From assembly GCA_038199755.1 (NCBI GenBank), contig JBBPYR010000135.1:41218-105217 (forward strand): a stretch of 64,000 nt of DNA. Reading direction: 5' to 3'. Under the pieces are notes generated by a model, which was given only the letters and a program-made list of their open reading frames with translations, made no database searches and was not told the DNA's origin. Positions 32,863-40,851 of the stretch are shown piece by piece (the first letter of the stretch is position 1; each line of letters starts with the position of its first letter). The DNA is from JBBPYR01 sp038199755 (GTDB taxonomy: Bacteria > Chloroflexota > Ktedonobacteria > Ktedonobacterales > Ktedonobacteraceae). The position numbers and the translations under genes are program-made.

Positions 32863-32892
32863 AGTATATATTCTTGATAGGGGTGTTGTCAA
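32863..32892 (-). promoter_or_regulatory. Promoter of the rha-lut operon
   Basis: On the minus strand TTGACA (32892-32887) followed either by TATATA after 16 nt or by TATACT after 18 nt. Operator O1 follows immediately. The leader before rhaT would be about 200 nt. Confidence 0.7.
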
Positions 32893-33047
32893 GGGGTAAA
32901 TGCTACCAAAAATTGATGGACACGCGCTGGGTTTTCCATAGTGTTGTCTGTATATGACATACTATACACATGAGGTGTTGCGAGCAGAGTCATCATCATA
33001 GACATGCTGCCACTACACCTTCGTGAGCACAGCAGAAAGAGCAGACC

Positions 33048-34064
33048 ATGAGTTCAACGTCAAGTATCCGTGAGGTGGCGAAGCGCGCAGGTGTTTCGCT
33101 GGGCACGGTATCGAATGTACTCAACCGCCCCGAAATAGTCGCGGAAGAGACACGGCTACGTGTTCAGCAAGCCATCGATGAAATAGGTTTTGTACGCAAT
33201 GGCTCAGCACGTCAATTGCGTGCGGGCCGCAGTCAATATCTTGGTCTGCTTGTGCTGGATGTCGCCAACCCCTTTTTTACAGAAGTGGCACGTGGCGTTG
33301 AAGATGTAGCCAATCAAGCTGGCTATGTTGTTATACTCTGCAACTCTGATGACTCCGAGGAAAAGGAAGATCACTATTTACACGTGCTCGAAGAACAACG
33401 TGCGCAAGGGGTATTAATTACGCCAGTGCAAAGCGACGCCAGCTATCTCCAGCGCTTCAGGCAACGTGGTATCGCAGTCGTTTTGCTCGATCGTCCGAGT
33501 CGAATAAAAGACCTGTGCTCGGTTTCGGTCGACGATGTGCGTGGTGGCGAACTGGCCGCCACCCATCTGCTTGAGCAAGGGCATCAGTGTATTGGCTTTG
33601 TGCATGGCTCACTCACGATTCGCCAGTGTGCTGATCGACAGCGCGGCGTCCTGCGTGCGGTAAAGGCAGCTGGTCTTGATCCTCAACGTGCCATTGTCGA
33701 CATCGCCACGCCAGCACAAAACGCGAAAGAGGGCGAAGCCTGTGTAGAAAAGTTACTGAACGCAAAGGTGAGGCCAACCGCCGTCTTTTGCGCTAACGAC
33801 CTGCTCGCGCTTGGACTGATGCGGGGCCTCCATAAACGGGGCATGGCTATCCCCAAGGATATGGCACTGGTAGGCTATGATGATGTCGAGTTTGCCAGCG
33901 TGCTGGCAACACCTTTGACATCGGTGCGACAACCCAAATATGAACTTGGTCGTACCGCCGCCGAACTGCTGCTCGACGAGGCCGACAATCCTACGACCCA
34001 TCAGCACCAGCACATTGTCTATCAGCCAGAACTGATCGTAAGAGAGTCGAGCCTATCTTCATAG
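33048..34064 (+). CDS. LacI-family regulator of the rhamnose operon
   Basis: A 338-residue repressor. The N-terminal helix-turn-helix and hinge read IREVAKRAGVSLGTVSNVLNRPE, followed by a sugar-binding domain of the PBP-I fold (GLLVLDVANPFFTEVARGVED; VSVDDVRGGELAATHLLEQGH; ALVGYDDVEFASVLATPLTSV). It is divergent from the rha-lut operon across a 391-bp gap that holds two LacI-type palindromes and a promoter for the operon. L-rhamnose or a phosphorylated intermediate is the probable inducer. The ribosome-binding site (AGAAAGAG) is moderate. Its own promoter was not identified with confidence. Confidence 0.92.
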   Translation: MSSTSSIREVAKRAGVSLGTVSNVLNRPEIVAEETRLRVQQAIDEIGFVRNGSARQLRAGRSQYLGLLVLDVANPFFTEVARGVEDVANQAGYVVILCNSDDSEEKEDHYLHVLEEQRAQGVLITPVQSDASYLQRFRQRGIAVVLLDRPSRIKDLCSVSVDDVRGGELAATHLLEQGHQCIGFVHGSLTIRQCADRQRGVLRAVKAAGLDPQRAIVDIATPAQNAKEGEACVEKLLNAKVRPTAVFCANDLLALGLMRGLHKRGMAIPKDMALVGYDDVEFASVLATPLTSVRQPKYELGRTAAELLLDEADNPTTHQHQHIVYQPELIVRESSLSS

Positions 34065-34082
34065 CGTTTCTACCGCGCATTT

Positions 34083-34256
34083 CTATTCATTCGTTACCTG
34101 ACGCACAATCTCAGCTAACCGTGCCAAGTTTTGCAGGCGTTCTGGCAGCGTCTGCCCATACCAGCTGCGTAGGTTCCGACGCATGGATTGACTCGCTAAA
34201 TATGAGCGCACACGAACCAATTCTTGCTCTCGCGTCTCTTGCTGTTCTTCTGCCAT
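34083..34256 (-). CDS. Small charged protein of unknown function (57 residues)
   Basis: I do not recognise this protein. It is 57 residues, Arg/Glu/Gln-rich and predicted helical, starting MAEEQQETREQELV and ending EIVRQVTNE, with no cysteine and no membrane segment. The case for a real gene is regulatory: GGAAGGA lies 7 nt before ATG 34256, and a consensus promoter (TTGACG-N17-TATACT) with an adjacent 14-bp operator lies about 80 bp upstream. It is convergent with the LacI gene, 18 bp apart. An in-frame ATG at 34283 lacks a ribosome-binding site. Confidence 0.6.
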   Translation of the reverse strand: MAEEQQETREQELVRVRSYLASQSMRRNLRSWYGQTLPERLQNLARLAEIVRQVTNE

Positions 34257-34317
34257 GTTGCTGTCCTTCCTTGCACAACGCAATCATTGTAGTAAAATAC
34301 TCTTCCCTTGAGAAATC

Positions 34318-34331
34318 AGACCGATTGGTCT
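34318..34331. promoter_or_regulatory. TetR/AcrR-type operator (AGACCGATTGGTCT)
   Basis: A 14-bp palindrome with one mismatch, of the AGACC-N4-GGTCT type bound by several TetR-family proteins such as LmrA/YxaF. It lies right at the predicted start of the small-protein transcript. No TetR gene is adjacent; the two in this window are 21 and 25 kb away. Confidence 0.6.
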
Positions 34332-34338
34332 CTTTTAT

Positions 34339-34367
34339 AGTATACGGATAAAGGGCCTACGCGTCAA
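34339..34367 (-). promoter_or_regulatory. Promoter of the 57-residue protein gene
   Basis: TTGACG (34367-34362), 17-nt spacer, TATACT (34344-34339) on the minus strand. The operator at 34318-34331 starts 7 bp beyond the -10 box. Confidence 0.7.
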
Positions 34368-34455
34368 GTGTGCAATCACAGTACTCCTCTAGTAAACACA
34401 GCATTCCTATGGTATAGTATAGAAAATACGTTCTATTATCAGAGAGGAGAAAAGT

Positions 34456-34857
34456 ATGGAAGTAAGGCCAGCCCTTTCCGCTGAACTCGTTCAGGAGTTT
34501 GTCGCGAACGCTCATGGAAACCTGGAACGTGTAATGCAGTTGCTTACACAGGAGCCAACCCTGCTTAACGCGGCATGGGACTGGGGTGGAGGAGATTGGG
34601 AGACCGCATTAGGGGCGGCTGCACACATGGGTCGCAAAGATATTGCCCAGCACCTGCTCGAACAGGGCGCACGCCTAGATATTTTCGCCGCGGCCATGTT
34701 GGGACAACTAGAGGTTGTTGAGGTCATCATCGAAGCATTTCCAGCTACCCTACATCAGCGTGGACCTCACGGCATTCCCCTCATCACACACGCGAAAGCT
34801 GGCGGTGAAGACGCCGCCCATGTCCTGCAATATCTGCAAGGGCTAGGAGAAGCATAG
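34456..34857 (+). CDS. Ankyrin-repeat protein
   Basis: A 133-residue soluble protein with about three ankyrin-like helix pairs: NLERVMQLLTQEPTLLNA, ETALGAAAHMGRKDIAQHLLEQGA, and AAMLGQLEVVEVIIEAFP. It ends with a variant repeat containing HGIPLITHAKAGG. GAGGAGAAAAGT provides a good ribosome-binding site for ATG 34456. Such small ankyrin proteins are common in Chloroflexota and Actinomycetota and presumably mediate protein contacts; no partner is evident here. Confidence 0.85.
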   Translation: MEVRPALSAELVQEFVANAHGNLERVMQLLTQEPTLLNAAWDWGGGDWETALGAAAHMGRKDIAQHLLEQGARLDIFAAAMLGQLEVVEVIIEAFPATLHQRGPHGIPLITHAKAGGEDAAHVLQYLQGLGEA

Positions 34858-34868
34858 CAGCATCTAAC

Positions 34869-34908
34869 CTTGAGAACGGTCTGCCCAGATAGGTAGCCCG
34901 TTCTCAAG
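34869..34908. terminator. Bidirectional hairpin between ankyrin gene and padR
   Basis: A perfect 11-bp stem (CTTGAGAACGG at 34869-34879, complement at 34898-34908) with an 18-nt loop, lying in the 53-bp gap between convergent genes. No T tract. Confidence 0.55.
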
Positions 34909-34910
34909 AG

Positions 34911-35513
34911 TCATCCTTCTTCACGCCTTTCAACAAAATTCAGCGTCTCATACAGCCAGTTGAGATACATCTTCTCGAAGTCAATCGCGAACTGTGAGAT
35001 CAAACGAAAATAGGGGTCCTCCTCCTCGTCAGCGGCATAGGGGTTATGTCGCTTATCGCCATGGCGAAATTCACCGCCAGCGGGAAGATATTGTGAAAGT
35101 TGGCGATACTCCAGCAAGCGCATCTCATGTTGGGCGATGCTTGCGCGTACATGCTGCTCCAGGTCTTCAGGTGCAGCAAATTTGCCAAATAGCACTTTGA
35201 GCAGCAGCTCATCACGTATTTGAAAGACCTCGGGAGTCTGCGCCTGCCATTGGCGTAACGCCACACTTCCTTGCTGCGTAATAGTATAGACCTTACGATC
35301 AGGCCGTGCTTCCTGCTCCTCGCGTTGCATGTCAACCCAAGCGAGTTCTTTCATACGCCGTAGCTCTTTATAGATTTGACTATGCGCCGCGCCCCACATC
35401 GGTGCAAGCATGTGATCAAACAACCCCTTGATATCATAGCCGGATAGTGGCCCCCAGAAGGCCAGTAACCCTAAAATTCCATAGGTGATAGGATAGGCTT
35501 CAGGTCGTTCCAT
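34911..35513 (-). CDS. PadR-family transcriptional regulator
   Basis: A 200-residue protein with the PadR winged helix in residues 8-85 (YGILGLLAFWGPLSGYDIKGLF, YKELRRMKELAWVDM and the wing DRKVYTITQQG) and a C-terminal Vir_C-like helical domain used for dimerisation. It is divergent from the SRPBCC gene. The gap carries two copies of an ATGAC-N5-GTCAT motif, the classic PadR-type binding pattern, so it most likely represses itself and the SRPBCC/hydrolase genes. The ligand is unknown. Confidence 0.92.
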   Translation of the reverse strand: MERPEAYPITYGILGLLAFWGPLSGYDIKGLFDHMLAPMWGAAHSQIYKELRRMKELAWVDMQREEQEARPDRKVYTITQQGSVALRQWQAQTPEVFQIRDELLLKVLFGKFAAPEDLEQHVRASIAQHEMRLLEYRQLSQYLPAGGEFRHGDKRHNPYAADEEEDPYFRLISQFAIDFEKMYLNWLYETLNFVERREEG

Positions 35514-35568
35514 ATTTCTACTCTCAATTTCACATTCTTGCGTATTTTAACATTGATTTCCGAATATC

Positions 35569-35587
35569 TATGACTTCACGTCATATT
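35569..35587. promoter_or_regulatory. PadR operator, left copy
   Basis: TATGACTTCACGTCATATT, containing the ATGAC-N5-GTCAT palindrome. The same 19-mer occurs in reverse orientation at 35630-35648. This copy sits just upstream of the plus-strand -35 box and close to the likely padR start. Confidence 0.75.
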
Positions 35588-35591
35588 CCTC

Positions 35592-35620
35592 TTGACAAAA
35601 ACAGTATACTCTATTATGCT
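35592..35620 (+). promoter_or_regulatory. Promoter of the SRPBCC gene
   Basis: TTGACA (35592-35597), 17-nt spacer, TATGCT (35615-35620). It is bracketed by the two PadR operator copies. A minus-strand TATACT at 35608-35603 may serve padR, though its -35 (TTTCTT) is poor. Confidence 0.7.
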
Positions 35621-35629
35621 TAATAAAGA

Positions 35630-35648
35630 AATATGACGTGAAGTCATA
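35630..35648. promoter_or_regulatory. PadR operator, right copy (inverted)
   Basis: The exact reverse complement of the 19-mer at 35569-35587, at about +4 to +22 of the SRPBCC transcript. The centres of the two sites are 61 bp apart. Confidence 0.75.
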
Positions 35649-35738
35649 TAACGTAAAAACATAGTTGTCCACAACATAAAGTTTCTAAATGAAGAACCGA
35701 TACCTTTCATGTAAGGGTAAAAAAAGAGGAAAATAGTC

Positions 35739-36245
35739 ATGAGCCAAATTCATACACAGGCAGAAGCAGTTCTCAATGCACGTCCAGAGGCAATTTATGA
35801 TGCCATCGCCGACTATAAGCATGGGCATCCCAATATTATTCCCCCAGAGAGCTTCTCTGATCTTCAGGTTGAAGAGGGTGGGTACGGTGCAGGGACCGTC
35901 ATTCGCTTCAAAGTCAAGGCACTAGGTATCGTGCTGGAGATGTACCAGCGCGTCAGTGAGCCAGAGCCGGGCCGCGTACTGGTCGAGCAAGATATCGACT
36001 CACCACGAAACACGGTCACAACCTTTAAGGTCATTCCTGTAGAGAACGAGCAGAAGGCGCGTGTTATAATAACTACGGTGATGAATGCAAGTCCAGGTCT
36101 CACTGGCCTAGTGGAACGTTTACTCGTGCCACGGCTCAATCAGCGCACTTTTCGCAAAGAACTACGGATGCTAGAGGCATTCGCTCAAAAACAGGGCACG
36201 GCAGCTTCCGCGCCAGCAAGTGATGCTTCCGTTTTGAGCAACTAA
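35739..36245 (+). CDS. SRPBCC-family protein (polyketide cyclase/START-like)
   Basis: A 168-residue helix-grip protein: it starts IHTQAEAVLNARPEAIYDAIADY, the typical first strand and helix of polyketide_cyc2 proteins, and ends with the long C-terminal helix LNQRTFRKELRMLEAFA. The cavity of this fold binds hydrophobic ligands; some members are cyclases, but most are unassigned. It is controlled by a promoter flanked by PadR operators and is followed by an alpha/beta hydrolase 95 bp downstream. Confidence 0.85.
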   Translation: MSQIHTQAEAVLNARPEAIYDAIADYKHGHPNIIPPESFSDLQVEEGGYGAGTVIRFKVKALGIVLEMYQRVSEPEPGRVLVEQDIDSPRNTVTTFKVIPVENEQKARVIITTVMNASPGLTGLVERLLVPRLNQRTFRKELRMLEAFAQKQGTAASAPASDASVLSN

Positions 36246-36339
36246 CACTTTTACGCATCACGTCTGAGGGAGACAAGCGCGAGAGGAGCCATCACCACAG
36301 CAACATCACAAAGAACGCAATAGAGGCAGGTGAAAGAAC

Positions 36340-37173
36340 ATGCATGACGCACAACACATTCAAACTGGTTTTGTTGCCACCAATGGGACTCAACTCTATT
36401 ACGAAACGCTGGGTGTAGGCCATCCTCTCGTGCTGATACATGGTGGCTATATGGATAGACGGATGTGGGACGATCAGTTCGTGGCCTTTGCCGAGTACTA
36501 TCAGGTTATCCGCTACGATGTGCGCGGCTTCGGAAAAACAGAGTTGCCCCAGGTGCCCTATGCTGATCGGCAAGACCTCTATGACTTGCTGCAAGTACTC
36601 GGCGTCACAAAAACCTACCTACTCGGCCTCTCCCTCGGCGGGGAAGTCGCCATCGACTTTACGCTTGAGCATCCAGACATGGTAGACGCGCTCATCTTGG
36701 TTGGCTCACCTGTACCCGGCTACCCGCATGACGTGATGTTTACAGCAGAACAATTGCAAGAACAGATACAGCGTTGGACACCCTTCGCCAATGCCATAAG
36801 AGCGAAGAATACTGCCGCGATGGTTGATTGCCTCATGGCAGACACCACGCTAGTCCCACAGTCACAATACCCTGAAGCCCGTCAGCGTGTGCGCGAAAAC
36901 CTCTCCGAATATTCCTTTGTCTGGGTATTGAATCCAGCAACCAAGCAAGCCCTTACGCCCGTTGCCTATGAACGATTAGCGGAAATCAGCGTGCCCACGT
37001 TGATTATCGTGGGAGCCGATGACCACTTCCAACTCCATAAAAGCGCCGACAAGCTTGAACAGGATATTCCCAATACGAAACGCGTCACCATTCCCGGCAC
37101 ACACCATATGCCCAACATGGAGAAGCCAGCAGAGTTTAACGCCCTCGAGCTCGATTTTCTGAACACGCTTTAG
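36340..37173 (+). CDS. Alpha/beta hydrolase
   Basis: A 277-residue hydrolase. The nucleophile is S98 in GLSLGGE, the acid is probably an Asp in IIVGADDHF, and the histidine lies in PGTHHMPNMEKP near residue 260. The oxyanion-hole motif HGGYMDRRMW follows strand 3. The nearest well-known relatives are 3-oxoadipate enol-lactonase and haloperoxidase-type esterases; the substrate cannot be read. It may share the PadR-regulated transcript with the SRPBCC gene, though the gap is 95 bp. Confidence 0.88.
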   Translation: MHDAQHIQTGFVATNGTQLYYETLGVGHPLVLIHGGYMDRRMWDDQFVAFAEYYQVIRYDVRGFGKTELPQVPYADRQDLYDLLQVLGVTKTYLLGLSLGGEVAIDFTLEHPDMVDALILVGSPVPGYPHDVMFTAEQLQEQIQRWTPFANAIRAKNTAAMVDCLMADTTLVPQSQYPEARQRVRENLSEYSFVWVLNPATKQALTPVAYERLAEISVPTLIIVGADDHFQLHKSADKLEQDIPNTKRVTIPGTHHMPNMEKPAEFNALELDFLNTL

Positions 37174-37191
37174 CCCGGGTGCAGCATGAGG

Positions 37192-38061
37192 TTATCCAAG
37201 CCCAAGGCTGACCTGCCCATAGATCACGCTCGCACGGTTGCGCTCAATTTGCATGCCTCGCCACATGTGACTCAGGGTACGCTGCTGCTTGAAGCCGTAG
37301 TCAGCCAGCAACCGCAGCGCGGCATGGTTGTGTTCAGAGACAAAGACGCTGATCGCGTCCTCGAATGGGAGTGCTAGACCAGCGGCAAGCAGGTGTTCGG
37401 CAGCCTCCACGTTACGAGCAATCCACGGCCCGATTGCGTGCGCTTGCGCGATGACATAACCGCTGATCTGCCCACTAGTGTCGCGCATAAGTAGCGAACG
37501 CTGCGGAGAATCAGCCCAGTACGAGGCGAGTACGGCTTTCCGTTCCGCGCCAAAGCAGGCGGCATCGAATGTGACTACCGCCTGCAAGTCTTCAGCTGCA
37601 AAAGAAGTGATGCCTACAGGGAAAGATTGAGGAACGTATGTACCCTGTATGCTCTGTGCGCTTTGGGTTCGTTGCAATACCATAGTGCGATCCCCTTCGC
37701 GGAAACCATAGCGTGCATAAAGCGGAGCACCTGCCGGGCTTGCATCAAGCAGCACGGTTACACATTCCCGTACATCCAACCATCTCAGTAGATGCTCCAG
37801 CAAAAGCCGCCCAACGCCGCGTTTCTGCATAGCAGGATGAACAGACATAAGACCGATATAGGCAAAGGGGCCATAGTCTACCGCCGCCCCAAAACCAACA
37901 ATGCTATCATCATACTTCACAATAAAGGCTCCATCCGGCTGAATAAGCAAATAGCGTCGCAGCGTGTCCATTCGACTATATGAAAGATGATAGGCCGCTA
38001 TCACGATAGCATCCACAGTTGCAAGCTCCGACTCAAGCAATGGTTGAATGGTTAACCCCAT
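37192..38061 (-). CDS. Tandem GNAT-family N-acetyltransferase
   Basis: About 289 residues with two GNAT folds. The first (to about residue 140) has the acetyl-CoA loop MQKRGVGRLLLEHLL; the second resembles the YitH-type domain (FDAACFGAERKAVL, GYVIAQAHAIGPW, and a final ALRLLADYGFKQQRTLSHM). The frame is open to 38211, but GAGGA upstream of ATG 38061 and a family-like N terminus (MGLTIQPLLESELATV) set the start. Substrate unknown. Confidence 0.85.
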   Translation of the reverse strand: MGLTIQPLLESELATVDAIVIAAYHLSYSRMDTLRRYLLIQPDGAFIVKYDDSIVGFGAAVDYGPFAYIGLMSVHPAMQKRGVGRLLLEHLLRWLDVRECVTVLLDASPAGAPLYARYGFREGDRTMVLQRTQSAQSIQGTYVPQSFPVGITSFAAEDLQAVVTFDAACFGAERKAVLASYWADSPQRSLLMRDTSGQISGYVIAQAHAIGPWIARNVEAAEHLLAAGLALPFEDAISVFVSEHNHAALRLLADYGFKQQRTLSHMWRGMQIERNRASVIYGQVSLGLG

Positions 38062-38138
38062 AGGTCTGCATTCCTCACAATGTAAGAAAGTATAAATAGC
38101 ATCCCGTTTACAGCGAATGTTAGTACAATGTCTTGGCC

Positions 38139-38942
38139 TCAGCGTCCCAGAATATAACCACCATCGATTGCGATGAATGAGCCGGTCATATAGGCGGCTG
38201 TCTCGGTACATAAGAAGGCGGCCAGTTGGCCCACCTCATGAGGATTGCCCACACGGTTGAGAGGAACCGTCTCGTTTGCGGCGGCTCTATTCTCGGCCAC
38301 CCTCAAAAATGGTAATGTTCCCTCGGTCTCCATCCACCCAGGCGCGATGACATTGACGGTGATACGATATGGCGCAAGCTCAAGTGCCATCGTCGCAGTG
38401 AGACGCACCACACCAGCCTTTGCCGCGTCATACACGGCAGATGCTTTGAAGCTTGAGACAGCATGTACAGAGCTGATGTTGATGATACGCCCACCACTTC
38501 CCTGGTGTACCATCTGGCGAGCCACTATCTGCCCACACAGAAGCACACCTTTCAGGTCAACATCCAGCACACGCTGCATCGCGCCATCGCTGATTTCCAG
38601 AAACGGCTCCTCCTGTTGGATACCTGCATTGTTATTAAGGATGTCGATGTGACCGTACTGCTCTACGACAGCTTGCACCATAGATTCAACTGAAGCACGT
38701 TCCGCGACATCGGCCTGATGAATTGAGGCGCGACGACCAAGAGCAAGAATTTCCCGTAACACCTCCTGTGCAGCTTCAGCAGGGTGAAGATCGTTGATGG
38801 CGATATCGGCACCCGCGTGGGCCAGTTCCAAGGCAATCGCACGGCCAATGCCACGTGCGGCACCAGTCACCAGCGCGACCTTCCCTGCCAAAGCGTCCGT
38901 CACCAGCACATGCTTTATTTGCTTTAACGCAGTATCAGCCAT
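38139..38942 (-). CDS. Short-chain dehydrogenase/reductase (last gene of sugar cluster)
   Basis: A classical SDR of about 267 residues: TGAARGIG cofactor loop, NNNAGIQ, a Ser in NISSVHAV and the catalytic YDAAK. The sequence is close to glucose 1-dehydrogenase/3-oxoacyl-ACP reductase-like SDRs. AAGGGA precedes ATG 38942; an in-frame ATG at 38963 has no ribosome-binding site. It lies 52 bp downstream of a TIM-barrel isomerase in a five-gene minus-strand cluster, so oxidation of a sugar or sugar acid is likely. Specificity is unknown. Confidence 0.85.
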   Translation of the reverse strand: MADTALKQIKHVLVTDALAGKVALVTGAARGIGRAIALELAHAGADIAINDLHPAEAAQEVLREILALGRRASIHQADVAERASVESMVQAVVEQYGHIDILNNNAGIQQEEPFLEISDGAMQRVLDVDLKGVLLCGQIVARQMVHQGSGGRIINISSVHAVSSFKASAVYDAAKAGVVRLTATMALELAPYRITVNVIAPGWMETEGTLPFLRVAENRAAANETVPLNRVGNPHEVGQLAAFLCTETAAYMTGSFIAIDGGYILGR

Positions 38943-38994
38943 TGTTGTTCCCTTATCTCCCATATATATGTTGAGCGAAATGCTCCCGATACCA

Positions 38995-39975
38995 TCACGC
39001 TGAGCTTGTAGAAAGAGCTTGGATGGAAACCAGATAGGTCAAGCTTTCCGCTAATTGTCGTTCCTCATACGCAATAATCTCCTTGGCCGACTCTCCACGC
39101 TCAAACGGTGTGCGCCAATCCCCATTCGCTTGCGCGTGAGCCTGCACAAAGCGTAGAACGCTGGCGAGTTGTCGTGCCGAACGTGGTGGATATTCAGGCC
39201 AATAATCATCTGCCAGGACGCGAATATAACGAGCCTCCAACGCGCCAAGCTCAATTGACATGATGGCCTCAGGACTTGAGGCAGCCAGAATGTTGAACAA
39301 CGCGGGAAAGTCGATCACTCCCTGCCCAAAAGGGCAGCGCACCAGGCGATACCCTTCCTCGCCCATATACACCTGATAATCTTTGAGGTGAACGTTTTTC
39401 ACATGAGGCGCAACACGCTGAAAGAAGTCAATTGGCTCTTCGGCGGTGGCAAGAGGATTACCTGTATCTAAGGTGATGCCAAAACGCGCTGACCCAATCG
39501 CATCGCAGAGCCAGAGCAACTCCTCCGATGCCAGGTCTTGATGATTCTCTATCGCAAGATTCACTCCCACCTGTTCCGCGAATGCTGTTGCCTCTTTTAG
39601 CTGTGCCAGCACCTCGTGCAGAAAGGCTTGCCAACGACCTGCGAGAGGTCGGCGGTCGCCGCCAATCTTCGCGCCACCAATGACAGTACGCACCGTTGCA
39701 GCCCCCAATTGGACGCCCACCTGGATATCCTGTATCAGCTTTTCCGCGCCATATCCACCCGTAGCCAGCGTGATAAACAAAGCATGCTCTTGTGCGTACT
39801 GCACCACCGAGGCGATATCCTGGCCTTGCAGCAAAGAAATGGGCAGTTCTATCCCTTGCAAGCCAGCTGCAAGAGCCTGCTCCATCAGTTGATGCGGCGT
39901 AATCAGCGCACGTCCCGCCGCCGGATGCAATCCCATACTATAAACGGTACCATACACCGCTAGACCAATACGCAT
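38995..39975 (-). CDS. Sugar phosphate isomerase/epimerase (TIM barrel)
   Basis: A 326-residue xylose-isomerase-like TIM-barrel protein (AP_endonuc_2 fold). Metal-binding segments are recognisable: LAIENHQD, GITLDTGNPLAT, HVKNVHLKDYQVY and SIELGALEA. Enzymes of this fold isomerise or epimerise keto-sugars, inosose or hydroxypyruvate. It is flanked on both sides by SDR genes transcribed the same way. The reaction cannot be assigned by eye. Confidence 0.85.
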   Translation of the reverse strand: MRIGLAVYGTVYSMGLHPAAGRALITPHQLMEQALAAGLQGIELPISLLQGQDIASVVQYAQEHALFITLATGGYGAEKLIQDIQVGVQLGAATVRTVIGGAKIGGDRRPLAGRWQAFLHEVLAQLKEATAFAEQVGVNLAIENHQDLASEELLWLCDAIGSARFGITLDTGNPLATAEEPIDFFQRVAPHVKNVHLKDYQVYMGEEGYRLVRCPFGQGVIDFPALFNILAASSPEAIMSIELGALEARYIRVLADDYWPEYPPRSARQLASVLRFVQAHAQANGDWRTPFERGESAKEIIAYEERQLAESLTYLVSIQALSTSSA

Positions 39976-39999
39976 GAGTCTCCCTTTCTGTTCTCTTCT

Positions 40000-40767
40000 C
40001 TACTCCGTCGTCCAGCCGCCATCCACTGTTAGGGCCGCGCCAGTCATAAAGCTTGACGCGTCGGAGGCGAGAAAGATAATCACACCCTTGAGCTCCTCTG
40101 GCTTCCCCCAACGACCCAGAGGGATATGATTGAGGAAGAACTGATTGGCCTGCGGATTGCTCATGACAGGAATGTTGAGATCAGTGGCGAAGGGGCCAGG
40201 ACAGATTGCATTGGCAGTCACGTTATGAGGAGCTAGTTCCAGTGCCAGCACCTTGGTGAGTTGAATCACCCCGCCTTTGCTGGCACAATAGGCACTACGT
40301 TCGGGTAACGCCGTGAGACCCAGCATAGAAGATATGTTGATAATACGCCCCGAACGCCGCTCCTTCATATGACGTGCCACGGCCTGAGAGCAGAGAAAGG
40401 GAGCCTTCAAATTGGTCGCCTGCACACTATCCCAACTAGCCTCGTCAAAATCCTCGATTGGCTTACGAATATTAATACCGGCATTGTTGACCAGGATATC
40501 GATACGCCCAAACGTCTGCAATACCGATTGCACCATCATTTGAATCTGTTTTGCATCCGTCACATCCACCGCAAGCCCCGAGGCACGCTGACCCGTGGCC
40601 TGTGCGATAGTCGTAGCACTAGACTGCGCATTTTCCAGCTGGCGACTAGTGACGACAACGCTGGCACCAGCCTCGGCCAACGCCTGTGCCATCACAAAAC
40701 CCAAACCCCGACTGCCCCCTGTGACCAAGGCGACACGACCATCCAGTCGAAACATCTCAAAAGACAT
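40000..40767 (-). CDS. Short-chain dehydrogenase/reductase, gluconate 5-dehydrogenase-like
   Basis: A classical SDR of about 255 residues: TGGSRGLG, NNAGINIRKPIEDF, NISSMLG and the catalytic YCASK. NIRKPIED and the C-terminal GAALTVDGGWT are typical of gluconate 5-dehydrogenase and 2-dehydro-3-deoxygluconate dehydrogenase relatives. GGAG 7 nt upstream fixes ATG 40767; an in-frame TTG two codons earlier is less likely. It sits between the MocA-like dehydrogenase and the TIM-barrel isomerase. Substrate unproven. Confidence 0.87.
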   Translation of the reverse strand: MSFEMFRLDGRVALVTGGSRGLGFVMAQALAEAGASVVVTSRQLENAQSSATTIAQATGQRASGLAVDVTDAKQIQMMVQSVLQTFGRIDILVNNAGINIRKPIEDFDEASWDSVQATNLKAPFLCSQAVARHMKERRSGRIINISSMLGLTALPERSAYCASKGGVIQLTKVLALELAPHNVTANAICPGPFATDLNIPVMSNPQANQFFLNHIPLGRWGKPEELKGVIIFLASDASSFMTGAALTVDGGWTTE

Positions 40768-40851
40768 GAACAAGCTCCTTCTCCAAAATAGTGTTCCTTA
40801 CAGTTGTCAGTACCATTACCAATTTCGTAGGGCATGCTATCAATTGTGTAT

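Noticed and set aside
32657..33047. Considered as a riboswitch in the long rhaT leader
   Set aside because: No conserved riboswitch core was recognised; two LacI operators and a promoter account for the region.
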